64,000 nt of DNA from Chloroflexota bacterium (GTDB taxonomy: Bacteria > Chloroflexota > Anaerolineae > Anaerolineales > UBA4823): the NCBI GenBank assembly GCA_029265355.1, contig JAJUJL010000011.1, forward strand, positions 101,264 through 165,263. Reading direction: 5' to 3'. Both the position numbers and the translations under genes were made by a program. Positions within the stretch are counted from its first letter, which is position 1; every line of letters begins with the position of its first letter. The notes beneath the pieces are model-generated. The model searched no databases, was not told the origin of the DNA, and saw only the letters and a list, made by a program, of their open reading frames with translations. This document shows positions 8,729-16,905 of this stretch, one piece after another.

Positions 8729-9262
8729 ATGCCCAGAATACCCTCTTCCATCAAACGCATCCTCATCACCACCGAAGAAATCCAACAGCGTGTCAAAGCC
8801 CTCGCCGCCCAGATCGACCACGACTACCAGGATGTCGAGCGCCTCTACCTGGTCGGCATCCTCAAAGGCGCCTTCATCTTTATGGCCGACCTGACACGCG
8901 AACTCAACACCATCCACACCGTCGACTTCATGGCGCTTTCCTCTTACGGCAAGTCCACCACCTCCGGCGCGGTGCGCATCCTGATGGACTTGCGCGAGCC
9001 GATCGAAGGCCAGCATGTGCTCATCGTCGAAGACATCCTCGATACCGGGCGCACCTTGCACTATCTCTACAACATTCTCAAAGGGCGCAACCCCGCCTCG
9101 CTCAAAACCTGCGTGCTGGTGCGCAAATTGCGCGAAAGCGTCGAAGTGCCGGTCGACTACCTCGGCTTCGACATCCCCGATGTATGGGTAGTGGGCTACG
9201 GGCTGGATTTCGCTGACCGATTCCGCACCTTGCCCTACATCGCTGAGATCAAACAAACCTGA
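8729..9262 (+). CDS. hpt: Hypoxanthine phosphoribosyltransferase
   Basis: Purine salvage enzyme: hypoxanthine/guanine plus PRPP gives IMP/GMP, in the cytosol. The 177-residue length is normal for the family. Visible motifs: LVGILKGAFIFMADL (pyrophosphate loop), the flexible loop with SSYGKSTTSG, the PRPP loop VLIVEDILDTGRTL, and the C-terminal base-binding region DVWVVGYGLDFAD. The open frame starts at 8585, but ATG 8729 has AAAGGAG at 8716-8722 and gives the family N-terminus. It is followed at once by a palindromic repeat. Confidence 0.95.
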   Translation: MPRIPSSIKRILITTEEIQQRVKALAAQIDHDYQDVERLYLVGILKGAFIFMADLTRELNTIHTVDFMALSSYGKSTTSGAVRILMDLREPIEGQHVLIVEDILDTGRTLHYLYNILKGRNPASLKTCVLVRKLRESVEVPVDYLGFDIPDVWVVGYGLDFADRFRTLPYIAEIKQT

Positions 9263-9265
9263 ACC

Positions 9266-9352
9266 GGACCTACGCAATTGGCGGTAAGGTGGGAGTGTTT
9301 ATCGTGCAAAGCCCGACAAACACCCCGAGGCTCAACTGCAGTGCGTAAACCC
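9266..9352 (+). repeat. Palindromic dispersed repeat, copy A (87 bp)
   Basis: Begins GGACCTACGCAATTGG and ends GTGCGTAAACCC, imperfect terminal inverted repeats. The centre pairs as GGAGTGTTT...AAACACCCC. It aligns over its whole length with copies at 24944-25027 and (reverse strand) 62827-62914. It has no coding capacity, lies 3 bases after the hpt stop codon, and has MITE-like architecture. No other copies were found by eye in the window. Confidence 0.75.
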
Positions 9353-9355
9353 GGT

Positions 9356-9390
9356 AAGCAAAAGCCGCCGGCGAAAACTCCACCGGCGGC
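9356..9390 (-). terminator. Intrinsic terminator at the 3' end of the EPS locus
   Basis: GCCGCCGG (9364-9371) and CCGGCGGC (9383-9390) form a perfect 8-bp stem with an 11-base loop. On the minus strand this is followed by TTTTGCTT, a short U-rich tail, 35 bases after the last EPS glycosyltransferase stop. It lacks a T-run on the plus strand, so it serves mainly the minus-strand transcript. Confidence 0.65.
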
Positions 9391-9424
9391 CTGGGATATT
9401 TATCTTTGGATTGCCTGCTCCGCG

Positions 9425-10495
9425 CTACAAATACTGCTTGAAGCGGTCCACGTATCTCTCCAGGTTCATCTCTGCTTCGATGCGTTCGCGCCCAGCTTTC
9501 CCCATGCGCTCGGCCTCTTCTGGGCGCTCCAGCCAATCTTGTATTGCCGCCCTCAGCGCGCTGGCGTCGCCAGGCGGCACATACACACCGGTCACCCCTT
9601 CCACCACCACATCCGTCTGCCCCAGGGTGCGCGTGCAGATCACCGCTCGCTCCATTGCCATCGCCTCCAGCAGCGCTGTCACACCAGCTTGAAACTCCAC
9701 ATTGTAAAGCGGCATCACCAGGAACTGGCTGCAGGCGTACAAACGGCGCAGCTCGAACTGCGAAAAGCGCTGCACCACCACATTCTCCGGGACCGCGTGG
9801 CCGGCTGTGGTATCTTCCCGCTTCGACCACGGGCTGGCAGCGGCAATCACCACCCGCACTGGCAGCCCCTCGACCGCTCGCAGCAAGGTCGGGTAATCGC
9901 GAAACTCTAAACCTACCGCGCAAATCGTCGGCCGCAAGTCTGGCGCGAGGCCCGCCGGTAGCTCCCCATCGGCGGCCTGGGGGCAAAAGAAATCCGCATC
10001 CACCATGAACGGCGTGAACACCACCCTTTCGGGCGGCAGTTTCCAACGCTGCTGGATGAACCGCTGTTGCCAGGTCGAGTATGTAAAGAAGACATCGATG
10101 AAGCGCTGCAGACCAAAGCGATCCATTAACAACAACTTCTTGGGAACCGACAGGATGTGCACGATCATCAGGTGTCGCGGTCGCTGCTTGCGATCCAAAA
10201 GCCAGAAGAGCAGCGCCAGCGGCAGACCCACCTGTTCGCCGTCCGTGAAGATCACCCGGTAGCGCCGGCGCAAGTTGAAGCACACCCATGCCAGCAGTGC
10301 GTTGGAGCCGGCCAGGCGCTCGATCAACCTGCCAAACCAGCCCGCCTGCTGCCGTGCAGCGCGGTAATCCAGCACATCCGCCGGAAAGCCCCGCCGCATG
10401 GCAACGTAATCCGCCAAAGGCCGCTCACCGCGCTCGATCTGCGCTTCGACGTCCCCGGGTATCACACCGGATACCGTCAGCAAAATATCGTTCAT
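9425..10495 (-). CDS. Glycosyltransferase, GT4-like
   Basis: About 356 residues, GT-B fold. The C-terminal nucleotide-sugar half shows EFRDYPTLLRAVEG, RRLYACSQFLVMPLYN and the family's donor-site region GVTALLEAMAMERAVICTR with its conserved Glu, then GVTGVYVPPGD. Cytosolic or membrane-associated; acceptor and donor unknown. Last gene of the EPS locus, directly behind a second GT4 gene. Start is either ATG 10495 (chosen) or GTG 10504, which abuts the TAA of the preceding gene. Confidence 0.85.
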   Translation of the reverse strand: MNDILLTVSGVIPGDVEAQIERGERPLADYVAMRRGFPADVLDYRAARQQAGWFGRLIERLAGSNALLAWVCFNLRRRYRVIFTDGEQVGLPLALLFWLLDRKQRPRHLMIVHILSVPKKLLLMDRFGLQRFIDVFFTYSTWQQRFIQQRWKLPPERVVFTPFMVDADFFCPQAADGELPAGLAPDLRPTICAVGLEFRDYPTLLRAVEGLPVRVVIAAASPWSKREDTTAGHAVPENVVVQRFSQFELRRLYACSQFLVMPLYNVEFQAGVTALLEAMAMERAVICTRTLGQTDVVVEGVTGVYVPPGDASALRAAIQDWLERPEEAERMGKAGRERIEAEMNLERYVDRFKQYL

Positions 10496-10504
10496 ACCCC
10501 GCAC

Positions 10505-11629
10505 TTACCCAACCCGATTTTCCACAGCGAGCTGCTTGAGCATCCCCAACAGGCGCTGTGCATTGGCGCGGGCATCGAAACCATTCACCACGCGCCGCGC
10601 CGCTGCCTGCCCCATCTCATCTCGCAACCCAGGTGAGGTCACCAGACGCCACAGCCCATCCACCAGCGGTTCCACCTCGCCAGGCGGAACCAACAAACCC
10701 GTCTTCCCTTCCACCACCATCTCAGGTATGGCCGCCACGCGGGTGGTCAGGACAGGCAATCCCGCTGCCCCTGCCTCGGAAAGCACCATCGGAAGGCAGT
10801 CGCCCAGGGTGGGCAAGGCAAAGACATGGCTCTCGAAATACAACTGCTTGAGCTGTGGGCTGTTTGGTTGCATACCGTGATGAACGAACACGCACGGTTC
10901 TGGCGCGATATGCTCGCGCGTCACCAGGTGCAGCTCAACCGCCGGTCCCCCCGAGTCCGCCAGACGAGCTTTCAATCTGCGAAAGGCTTCTAAAAGCAAC
11001 AAACCACCTTTGCGCTGCAGGTCGCCGCCCACGAACAAAATGCGCACAGGCGCATCCGCTTCAGTATTACCCTTCTTTTCTGAAGCCGGTCTCCATGCAG
11101 CCACATCCACGCCGGGTGGTATCACCGTCACCTTTTCTGGCGAAACCTGGTATTCGTCCACCAGGCCCTGCTTCGCCCATTCCGACCAGGTCACCAGGTG
11201 GCGCGCTTTGCGAAAACAATCTCGGTTCAGCCGCCACTTGAGCTTTTCCAGCCAGTCTGGCCCAGCCCGATGCTGGTAGAAATCGCCCAGCGAATCATAT
11301 TGCTGGGGTGTGGCATCCAGCGAAACGATCGTAGGAATGCGCTCCATCCAATCCTGCGCCAGCACCGCCGGCACCTGGGTATGGATAAACAAGGCTTCCA
11401 GGCGCGCCTGGCGGTTGGCAGCTCCTAAGAAGCGGCGCGCTTGCAGGCCCGCTCGAAGCGTCCAATTGCTGCGTATGCCCGGCAAGCGGCTCTCGATGCC
11501 GGTCGAATCCCAGGTGGGCAATCCCCACAACGCCTGCACCTCGTTATCCTCCGCCACCACGCGCTGCAGATTTTGACCATGCGTGATGTGCCCCAGAGCC
11601 TGTTCGACGATAAAACCAATCCGCGGCAT
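10505..11629 (-). CDS. Glycosyltransferase family 4 protein
   Basis: A 374-residue GT4/GT-B transferase. N-terminal acceptor domain MPRIGFIVEQALGHITHGQN; C-terminal donor domain with VTVIPPGVDVAAW, ILFVGGDLQRKGG and VFALPTLGDCLPMVLSEAGA, where the conserved E is in LSEAGAAGLPVL. It closely resembles the transferase at 15237-16322 (same FIxEQxxGH start, same VGGDxxRKGG), so the two are probably paralogs. Located 3 bases after the stop of the membrane protein gene at 11633. Confidence 0.88.
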   Translation of the reverse strand: MPRIGFIVEQALGHITHGQNLQRVVAEDNEVQALWGLPTWDSTGIESRLPGIRSNWTLRAGLQARRFLGAANRQARLEALFIHTQVPAVLAQDWMERIPTIVSLDATPQQYDSLGDFYQHRAGPDWLEKLKWRLNRDCFRKARHLVTWSEWAKQGLVDEYQVSPEKVTVIPPGVDVAAWRPASEKKGNTEADAPVRILFVGGDLQRKGGLLLLEAFRRLKARLADSGGPAVELHLVTREHIAPEPCVFVHHGMQPNSPQLKQLYFESHVFALPTLGDCLPMVLSEAGAAGLPVLTTRVAAIPEMVVEGKTGLLVPPGEVEPLVDGLWRLVTSPGLRDEMGQAAARRVVNGFDARANAQRLLGMLKQLAVENRVG

Positions 11630-11632
11630 AAC

Positions 11633-12172
11633 CTATATTTTCCTCAGCGCTGGCAGCGAGGCCAGCCCAATCCCGGCCAGCTCCAGCGCCCAATTAAGTT
11701 TGATCCCCGCGATTGGGCGGTAAAGCAGTGCGTCCACCACGTGCAGCGAGGCAGCTCGCCCCAGCGCCAGCGTCAATAGGAATACCAGTCCGACCAGGGC
11801 GACCCGCAGGCCAGGTGAAAGCTCACCCGTCCGAAAGAGCAGGTACGCAGCCACAGCCACTCCAAACACCAACAGCAAAGCAATAAAAACCGCCTGCCCG
11901 ATCCGGCGCTGATCGTACCATTGATCCTGGTATGCCAGCTCTTGAAGCAAAGCAGTCAGCAGTCCCGTGAAGTTGAACAGCTTGTTGAACCCCAGTATCA
12001 GCAGGCCATACCCCAGGGCTGCGCCAAATTTTCGCACCCTGGCTGGCGCAAGCGTGCGGCGCCAGAACCAAAGTCCAGCGCCGGCAAAGTACGCTGCTAC
12101 TGTCAGCCACCCCATGAACGAAGGGTCGCCCAGGCCCGGGCGCCAGGCAAGCCACACCAGCCCAGCCATCAT
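11633..12172 (-). CDS. Uncharacterised membrane protein, second of a tandem pair
   Basis: A 179-residue protein with about four to five hydrophobic helices. It is homologous to the gene immediately upstream: both share GDPSxMGW, an L-G-x-N-K segment, a W-Y-x-Q-R motif and a C-terminal N-x-ALEL segment. Function unknown. The frame extends upstream to 12415, but ATG 12172 gives the alignable N-terminus and overlaps the preceding TGA by the ATGA arrangement. Its position between glycosyltransferases suggests a role in the envelope or polysaccharide (inference only). Confidence 0.7.
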   Translation of the reverse strand: MMAGLVWLAWRPGLGDPSFMGWLTVAAYFAGAGLWFWRRTLAPARVRKFGAALGYGLLILGFNKLFNFTGLLTALLQELAYQDQWYDQRRIGQAVFIALLLVFGVAVAAYLLFRTGELSPGLRVALVGLVFLLTLALGRAASLHVVDALLYRPIAGIKLNWALELAGIGLASLPALRKI

Positions 12173-12777
12173 GTACCTGTCTTTGGTTGTTGAAGTACAG
12201 CCGTACTGCGCAAATTGACAATGGCCGCCGCTGCCAGGCAGGCCGCTCCTAAAAGCTCTAGAGCGCTGTTGATGCGGATGCCGCCAGTGAGGCGCGACAG
12301 CTCCGGCAGGCGCACGCCATAAAATCCAGCCGCCCGCACCATAATGAAGCGCGCCAACAAGAGCATACCCAGCAGCAGCAGCCAGTAGCGCTGCCAGGTG
12401 CGCCGCAGCATCCACGCCAGTGTGACAGTCAACCCCAATGCACCGGCAGCAAATGCGACGATAAAGATTGTTTGTAGCCGGTCACGCTGCTCATACCAGC
12501 CCCCGGCATACGCCAGGGCGCGCAATACATTCGTCATCCAGGTCTGCAAATCGAGCTGCTTGTTGACGCCCAACAGCGTCGCGCCAAGCGCCAGCGCCAT
12601 CCAGATCAGGCGGTGTAACTTCACTGGCTCTGGAAATAACCTTCCCGCGCGCTGGGCGACCCGGGCGCACAGCACTGCCGCCAATAGATATACCAGGACA
12701 GTGATCCAGCCCATCCAGCTCGGGTCGCCGATTCTTGGCTCCCAGGGCGCGCCTCGCAATATCTCCCAAACGCTCAC
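12169..12777 (-). CDS. Uncharacterised membrane protein, first of a tandem pair
   Basis: A 202-residue polytopic membrane protein, five or so helices, starting at GTG 12777 behind GGGGTGAG. Key segments are GDPSWMGWITVLVYLLAA, LLGVNKQLDLQ and GGWYEQRDRLQ. The NKQLDLQ and WYxQR motifs recur in small membrane proteins of unknown function that I associate with polysaccharide loci. Paralog of the next gene, with which it overlaps by 4 bases. Confidence 0.7.
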   Translation of the reverse strand: MSVWEILRGAPWEPRIGDPSWMGWITVLVYLLAAVLCARVAQRAGRLFPEPVKLHRLIWMALALGATLLGVNKQLDLQTWMTNVLRALAYAGGWYEQRDRLQTIFIVAFAAGALGLTVTLAWMLRRTWQRYWLLLLGMLLLARFIMVRAAGFYGVRLPELSRLTGGIRINSALELLGAACLAAAAIVNLRSTAVLQQPKTGT

Positions 12778-12829
12778 AGACTCACCCCAGGCATTTACCA
12801 GTCTACCCCCTGCACAGACCCTCGCACGC

Positions 12830-15250
12830 TCATGGATTGGCAGCTTCCATCACCAGCAAGGTGATCGAGTTAGCTGGCAGAAGCACTGGGGTGTTACCCA
12901 GATCCACCTTGAGCTGGGATTTTTGTATGAAGCTCTGGGCGCGCTCTTCATAACGGTACATATCCACCGGTGTGCGCGGCTCAAACCCTTTAAGATCAAG
13001 CCAGACCTCGCTCGCCGCGCCAGGTTTCTTGTTCACCAGCATCAGCAACAAACGGCCCTGTTCATCCAAAGCCGCGTATGACGAGATGTGATCCCAATTG
13101 GTGCTTTTTGTAGGCAAAGCTGTGCCGCTGAAGCGGCTCCCCTGGCCATCGTAATTTGAATACATGCGAAACGCGAAGAAACCCGGGCTTTCCGGTGGCG
13201 GGAACATCCAATAAGCAGCGAAATAAACATCTTCTTTTCCAAAGGTGCCCAATACATCGGCGATTGCCAGCGCTCCGTTCATGTGCTCATCGGCGCCAAA
13301 ATTCCACTCGCTGATGCCCAGCTTCAAGCCCGGATAGTGATCGGCGATCAGCTTCTTCATGCGCGGGATCAGGTTTACTGGCTCGCCAATCCAAGACTCG
13401 TCCACGTACGCCGCATCCCACAGCGAACGCGGGCTGCGCAAGCGGTGAGCAGCAGTTTCGGCATCGACTTGATCGTTGTACAGCCCATCCGGGTAGTAAT
13501 GGATATCCAGCACGTCCAGGCTGCGCGTATTGTTGATGGTATCGAAGGCATTGACATTGTCCAGGAACCAGGGCAAGAAATCCTGGTTGCCGTACAACGC
13601 CTTGTCCAATATGCCAGCAGCAGAATTCCAGTAATAAAACCAGCAGCAAGTGACCGGTCCAGTCAGTTCAGCTTCCGGCGCCACAGAGCGCACGGCCTGC
13701 GCGTAGGTCAGATATTTATCCAATATCTCCTTGTACGTTGTGCACTCTGGGTGCACATCATAGTGGGTGAAGCCCCACAGCTCCGGCTCGTTATCCATGG
13801 CAATAAAGCGAACGCGAAATTTTTGCTCATCAAAGAGATAACGCATCCACTCAGCGATGTCCTCCGGTGTGCTCTGCACGTTTGCCAGCTCCGGGTCAGC
13901 GATTTGCCTGGGATTGTTGCAGTTGGATTGATTGCCATCGCCGCAGGTCCCATCAGGAAGCGGAAACGAGCAGGTATCCAGATCATCGTTCTTAGCCACC
14001 CATCCCAGCGTGGGCACCGCCAGGCGCACCTCAGCGCTGATCGACAGCGTTTCGCTGATAAAACTATCCGAGGCCGAGCCTTCGGTGATCCCGTAATTGC
14101 CATTGCGGTAGAACCAGTCACTGCCAGCGTTCCAGGCATGCCCAATGCGCCAGTTGTAGCGCGTGCTTGGATTACCTCCCCAACTGTTCAAGCCGGGATT
14201 GAGTTTCTGAGTATAGGTAATATCTGCCCCCGAAACGCCGTAAATCATCGGGCTGATGGTGTGCAGCGGCTGTGTGACAGCCACGCTGATGCGCACCGGC
14301 CCATCTTGCTGAACTGAGCTTTCGACACCGCTTGCCTCCTCTGCTGACTGCTGAGTTTGCCGGCGCTGCAGCTCTTTCTGATCGATCAGGATCAACTTCA
14401 CATCATCGATGAAATACGTCTGGGTGAATGCCACATCATTCTTGATGTAGAAACCAGTTAAGTAGGTATAGATCGGATCGTAGATTAACTCATCCAACCA
14501 GACCTGCACCTCCACCCAGGTGTTTGGGGGAATCGAACGGTTAAAATTCAAATAATACAAGCGAGTTTCAGAAAACACGGGGTCATAACGGTTGGTAACC
14601 GAGCTATCACCCGCCAGGTAATACGGGTAGGCATTGCTGCCGACAACCGCCACCCCCAAATCCTCGAGATCGATGAAACTTTCGCCGCTGTTGATCCAAA
14701 AACTGACTCCCAGCACCTGGCTGCGCAGGTACTGTTCGCTGCTGGTGGGCTTTACGGCGAAAATCAACTTTGCAAAGTCCTCGTTTGGAGTGGCCTTCAG
14801 AGCATTTTGACCCCGGTGCACCGGCGAAGCAACTGCCAGGTCAACCTCAAGCTCGCCCTCCAGTAGCACACTCCAGTTCTGGCTCAAATTGTCCTCGTAT
14901 ATCGAGAGTGTTTTGGTTGGAATATCGCTTGCGACCTGCGGGGTGCGCGCCGGCGGTTGAGTCGGTCTTGCTCCAGCACCAGGCGAGAAAAGCTGAGGCA
15001 AATCCTCGATCGGTTGAAAAAATGGAGCCACAGTAGGAGCGCTCTGCGGCTGTACAGCGCTACCCTCTTGCACCTTTGAGGTTGGTTCAGGTTGTTGGTT
15101 GTCCGAGAACAGAGCGTGGCCGGTGGGCGTGGGCTGGGGAACACTGACGGGGGTTGCCAGCAGTTCTCCTGGCCGGCAACCGAACATGGCCCCTGCCAGC
15201 AAGATCATCCACACGATCAGCACACCTTTCAGTGTTTTATTGGTTGTCAT
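12830..15250 (-). CDS. GH44-like glycoside hydrolase, secreted lipoprotein
   Basis: An 806-residue exported enzyme. N-terminus: basic MTTNKTLK, hydrophobic helix, then MFGC as a loose lipobox near residue 25, followed by a Pro/Thr/Gln-rich linker. Residues about 100-300 form a beta-rich, CBM-like module. The catalytic part begins near residue 330. The acid/base Glu is in IAMDNEPELWG followed by HYDVHPE (GH44 signature), and the nucleophile Glu is probably in GISEWNFG. A C-terminal beta domain ends the protein. GH44 enzymes cut cellulose- or xyloglucan-type beta-1,4 chains. Within an EPS locus it could trim or release the polymer (inference). Start ATG 15250 lies inside the 3' end of the preceding glycosyltransferase gene (14-base overlap). 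Confidence 0.85.
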   Translation of the reverse strand: MTTNKTLKGVLIVWMILLAGAMFGCRPGELLATPVSVPQPTPTGHALFSDNQQPEPTSKVQEGSAVQPQSAPTVAPFFQPIEDLPQLFSPGAGARPTQPPARTPQVASDIPTKTLSIYEDNLSQNWSVLLEGELEVDLAVASPVHRGQNALKATPNEDFAKLIFAVKPTSSEQYLRSQVLGVSFWINSGESFIDLEDLGVAVVGSNAYPYYLAGDSSVTNRYDPVFSETRLYYLNFNRSIPPNTWVEVQVWLDELIYDPIYTYLTGFYIKNDVAFTQTYFIDDVKLILIDQKELQRRQTQQSAEEASGVESSVQQDGPVRISVAVTQPLHTISPMIYGVSGADITYTQKLNPGLNSWGGNPSTRYNWRIGHAWNAGSDWFYRNGNYGITEGSASDSFISETLSISAEVRLAVPTLGWVAKNDDLDTCSFPLPDGTCGDGNQSNCNNPRQIADPELANVQSTPEDIAEWMRYLFDEQKFRVRFIAMDNEPELWGFTHYDVHPECTTYKEILDKYLTYAQAVRSVAPEAELTGPVTCCWFYYWNSAAGILDKALYGNQDFLPWFLDNVNAFDTINNTRSLDVLDIHYYPDGLYNDQVDAETAAHRLRSPRSLWDAAYVDESWIGEPVNLIPRMKKLIADHYPGLKLGISEWNFGADEHMNGALAIADVLGTFGKEDVYFAAYWMFPPPESPGFFAFRMYSNYDGQGSRFSGTALPTKSTNWDHISSYAALDEQGRLLLMLVNKKPGAASEVWLDLKGFEPRTPVDMYRYEERAQSFIQKSQLKVDLGNTPVLLPANSITLLVMEAANP

Positions 15251-16322
15251 ATCCGATCTCAAGCAAAATTTCTTGAAGCCGGGCAGCGTTCTTACGCGCA
15301 TCGAAGCGGGCTTCCGCCCTTTTCCGGCTGGAAAGACCCAGGCGCGCACGTAAGTCGACATCTTCCACGAGCATAGCCAACCGATCCGCCAAGGCTTGGA
15401 TATCCCCGGGAGAAATCAAATATCCCGTTTCGCCATCCACGACAATATCCACCAAACCACCCACGCGCGTGGCAATCACAGGCAAACCAGCAGCGCTGGC
15501 CTCCACTGCTGCGATCCCAAATGCTTCTGCATGGGTGGGAAGCACAAAAATATCGCAGGTGCAAAAAAGCTCCACCAGGCGAGGGTCATTGGGTTTCATA
15601 TCCAGGTAAACGAAGATGCCTTCACCTCTCACAACCTGGCTGCGCGTCACGAGGTGCAGTTCAGCTTTGCCTTTTGGCAGAAGATTAAACGCGCTCAACA
15701 GCTCGTCACCGCCTTTGCGGCGAAAGTCGCCGCCAACAAACAAGATGCGCGCCACGCCATTGTCCGGTTTGAGGCGCGGCGTCCATTTCTCCAAATCAAC
15801 GCCTGGCGCGATCGTCTCGATTCGCGCTGCATCGACGCCATAATCCCGCGCCAGCGAGTCCGCCGCCCAGCTCGACCAGGGCGCCAGCCGCGCTGCCCCC
15901 TGGAACAAGCGCTGGTTAGCCCGCTTTTTATAATCCGCTAACAGGCGGCTGCGATCCGGGCGATGGCCATAGTGTTCAGCCATGCCGTCGTATTGCAACG
16001 GAGTGATATCGGTAGCCAGGACGTATGGCCTCTGGTGGGTCAAACCACCGCCCAGCGCGGCCGGCACTTGCGTGTTAAAGAAGGTCACCTGGGGATCCCA
16101 ATCGCGCAGCGCATGGCGCACCTGCACCATGCCACTCAGTGTGCCACGCCAATGAGCAGGCAAGAGCGGGATGCGCTCCCACAGGGCATGGGGTTCCTGG
16201 TAAGTGATCGGATACCATCTGCACTCCAGTTTACCATCCATTCCAACGAAACGGCGCAGGTTTTGATAATACGCCTGGTGACCAATATGCTGCTCCATGA
16301 TAAAAGCTACGCGCAGAGTCAT
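15237..16322 (-). CDS. Glycosyltransferase family 4 protein
   Basis: A 361-residue GT4 transferase, MTLRVAFIMEQHIGHQAYYQN at the start. Donor domain shows ILFVGGDFRRKGGDELL, CDIFVLPTHAEAFGIAAVEA (E-x7-E type site) and DGETGYLISPGD. Paralogous to the gene at 10505. The open frame reaches 16457, but ATG 16322 gives the standard N-terminus and follows the acyltransferase stop at 16327 by a few bases. Acts on a lipid-linked EPS intermediate in the cytosol (family inference). Confidence 0.88.
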   Translation of the reverse strand: MTLRVAFIMEQHIGHQAYYQNLRRFVGMDGKLECRWYPITYQEPHALWERIPLLPAHWRGTLSGMVQVRHALRDWDPQVTFFNTQVPAALGGGLTHQRPYVLATDITPLQYDGMAEHYGHRPDRSRLLADYKKRANQRLFQGAARLAPWSSWAADSLARDYGVDAARIETIAPGVDLEKWTPRLKPDNGVARILFVGGDFRRKGGDELLSAFNLLPKGKAELHLVTRSQVVRGEGIFVYLDMKPNDPRLVELFCTCDIFVLPTHAEAFGIAAVEASAAGLPVIATRVGGLVDIVVDGETGYLISPGDIQALADRLAMLVEDVDLRARLGLSSRKRAEARFDARKNAARLQEILLEIGYDNQ

Positions 16323-16326
16323 GCCC

Positions 16327-16905
16327 TCACTCGCCATCCATTGCGGACGGGGTGATATCCGCAGGTGCGGCCGGTTCGATAGCTTTACGCACCACCGGCC
16401 GGGCCGGAACACCAACCACGGTTGTCCCGGCAGGCACATCCTCCAGCACCACCGCATTGGCGCCGATCACCGCATCGTCTCCGATGCGAATCCCCCCCAA
16501 AACACGCGCCCCGGCGCCGATAAACACCCGGTCGCCGATCTCGGGAAAAGCTCGATCCAAGTACCGATCGATGGTAACATTCGAGATGATGGTGCAGTTG
16601 CTGCCCATGCGCTTTACAGAGATCACCGTGCTGATCGGATGCGGTATATATAAGCCCCCACCAATCTCATCCTGTACAGAAATATCCAGGCCAAAGCGCC
16701 GGCTGATTAACCTCTGAATAACCCCAGGGAAAAAAGGCGCTCGTTTTCGATACAACCATGCGCCAAACCGGTACCAGAGCATCACCCGTAAAGGCATGGT
16801 TTGCACCAGCAGCTTGAGCGTCCTGAGCAAGGTGACTTCTTTGGGGTCAGCTATCTGCTCTGGCACGATCCAGCGCTGCACATCCTGGCGAAACCGCTCA
16901 AACAT
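16327..16905 (-). CDS. Serine acetyltransferase-like hexapeptide acyltransferase
   Basis: A 192-residue left-handed beta-helix acetyltransferase of the CysE-like type. The N-terminal helical part is MFERFRQDVQRWI...MLWYRFGAWLYRK. The helix segment starts at IGGGLYIPHPISTVIS (H is the catalytic candidate), then NCTIISNVTIDR and IGAGARVLGGIRIGDDAVIGANAVVLEDVP. It sits after a DegT aminotransferase and an SDR gene, so its natural job may be N- or O-acetylation of an EPS sugar rather than cysteine synthesis. Paralog at 20538. It overlaps the aminotransferase by 8 bases. Confidence 0.85.
   Translation of the reverse strand: MFERFRQDVQRWIVPEQIADPKEVTLLRTLKLLVQTMPLRVMLWYRFGAWLYRKRAPFFPGVIQRLISRRFGLDISVQDEIGGGLYIPHPISTVISVKRMGSNCTIISNVTIDRYLDRAFPEIGDRVFIGAGARVLGGIRIGDDAVIGANAVVLEDVPAGTTVVGVPARPVVRKAIEPAAPADITPSAMDGE

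Noticed and set aside
9270..10289. 339-codon antiphase frame in the GT4 gene
   Set aside because: It is a shadow of the GT4 frame caused by GC-rich codons; no ribosome site or motifs.
13283..14317. 344-codon plus-strand frame within the GH44-like gene
   Set aside because: Antisense to a gene with clear catalytic motifs; no start signal or family pattern.
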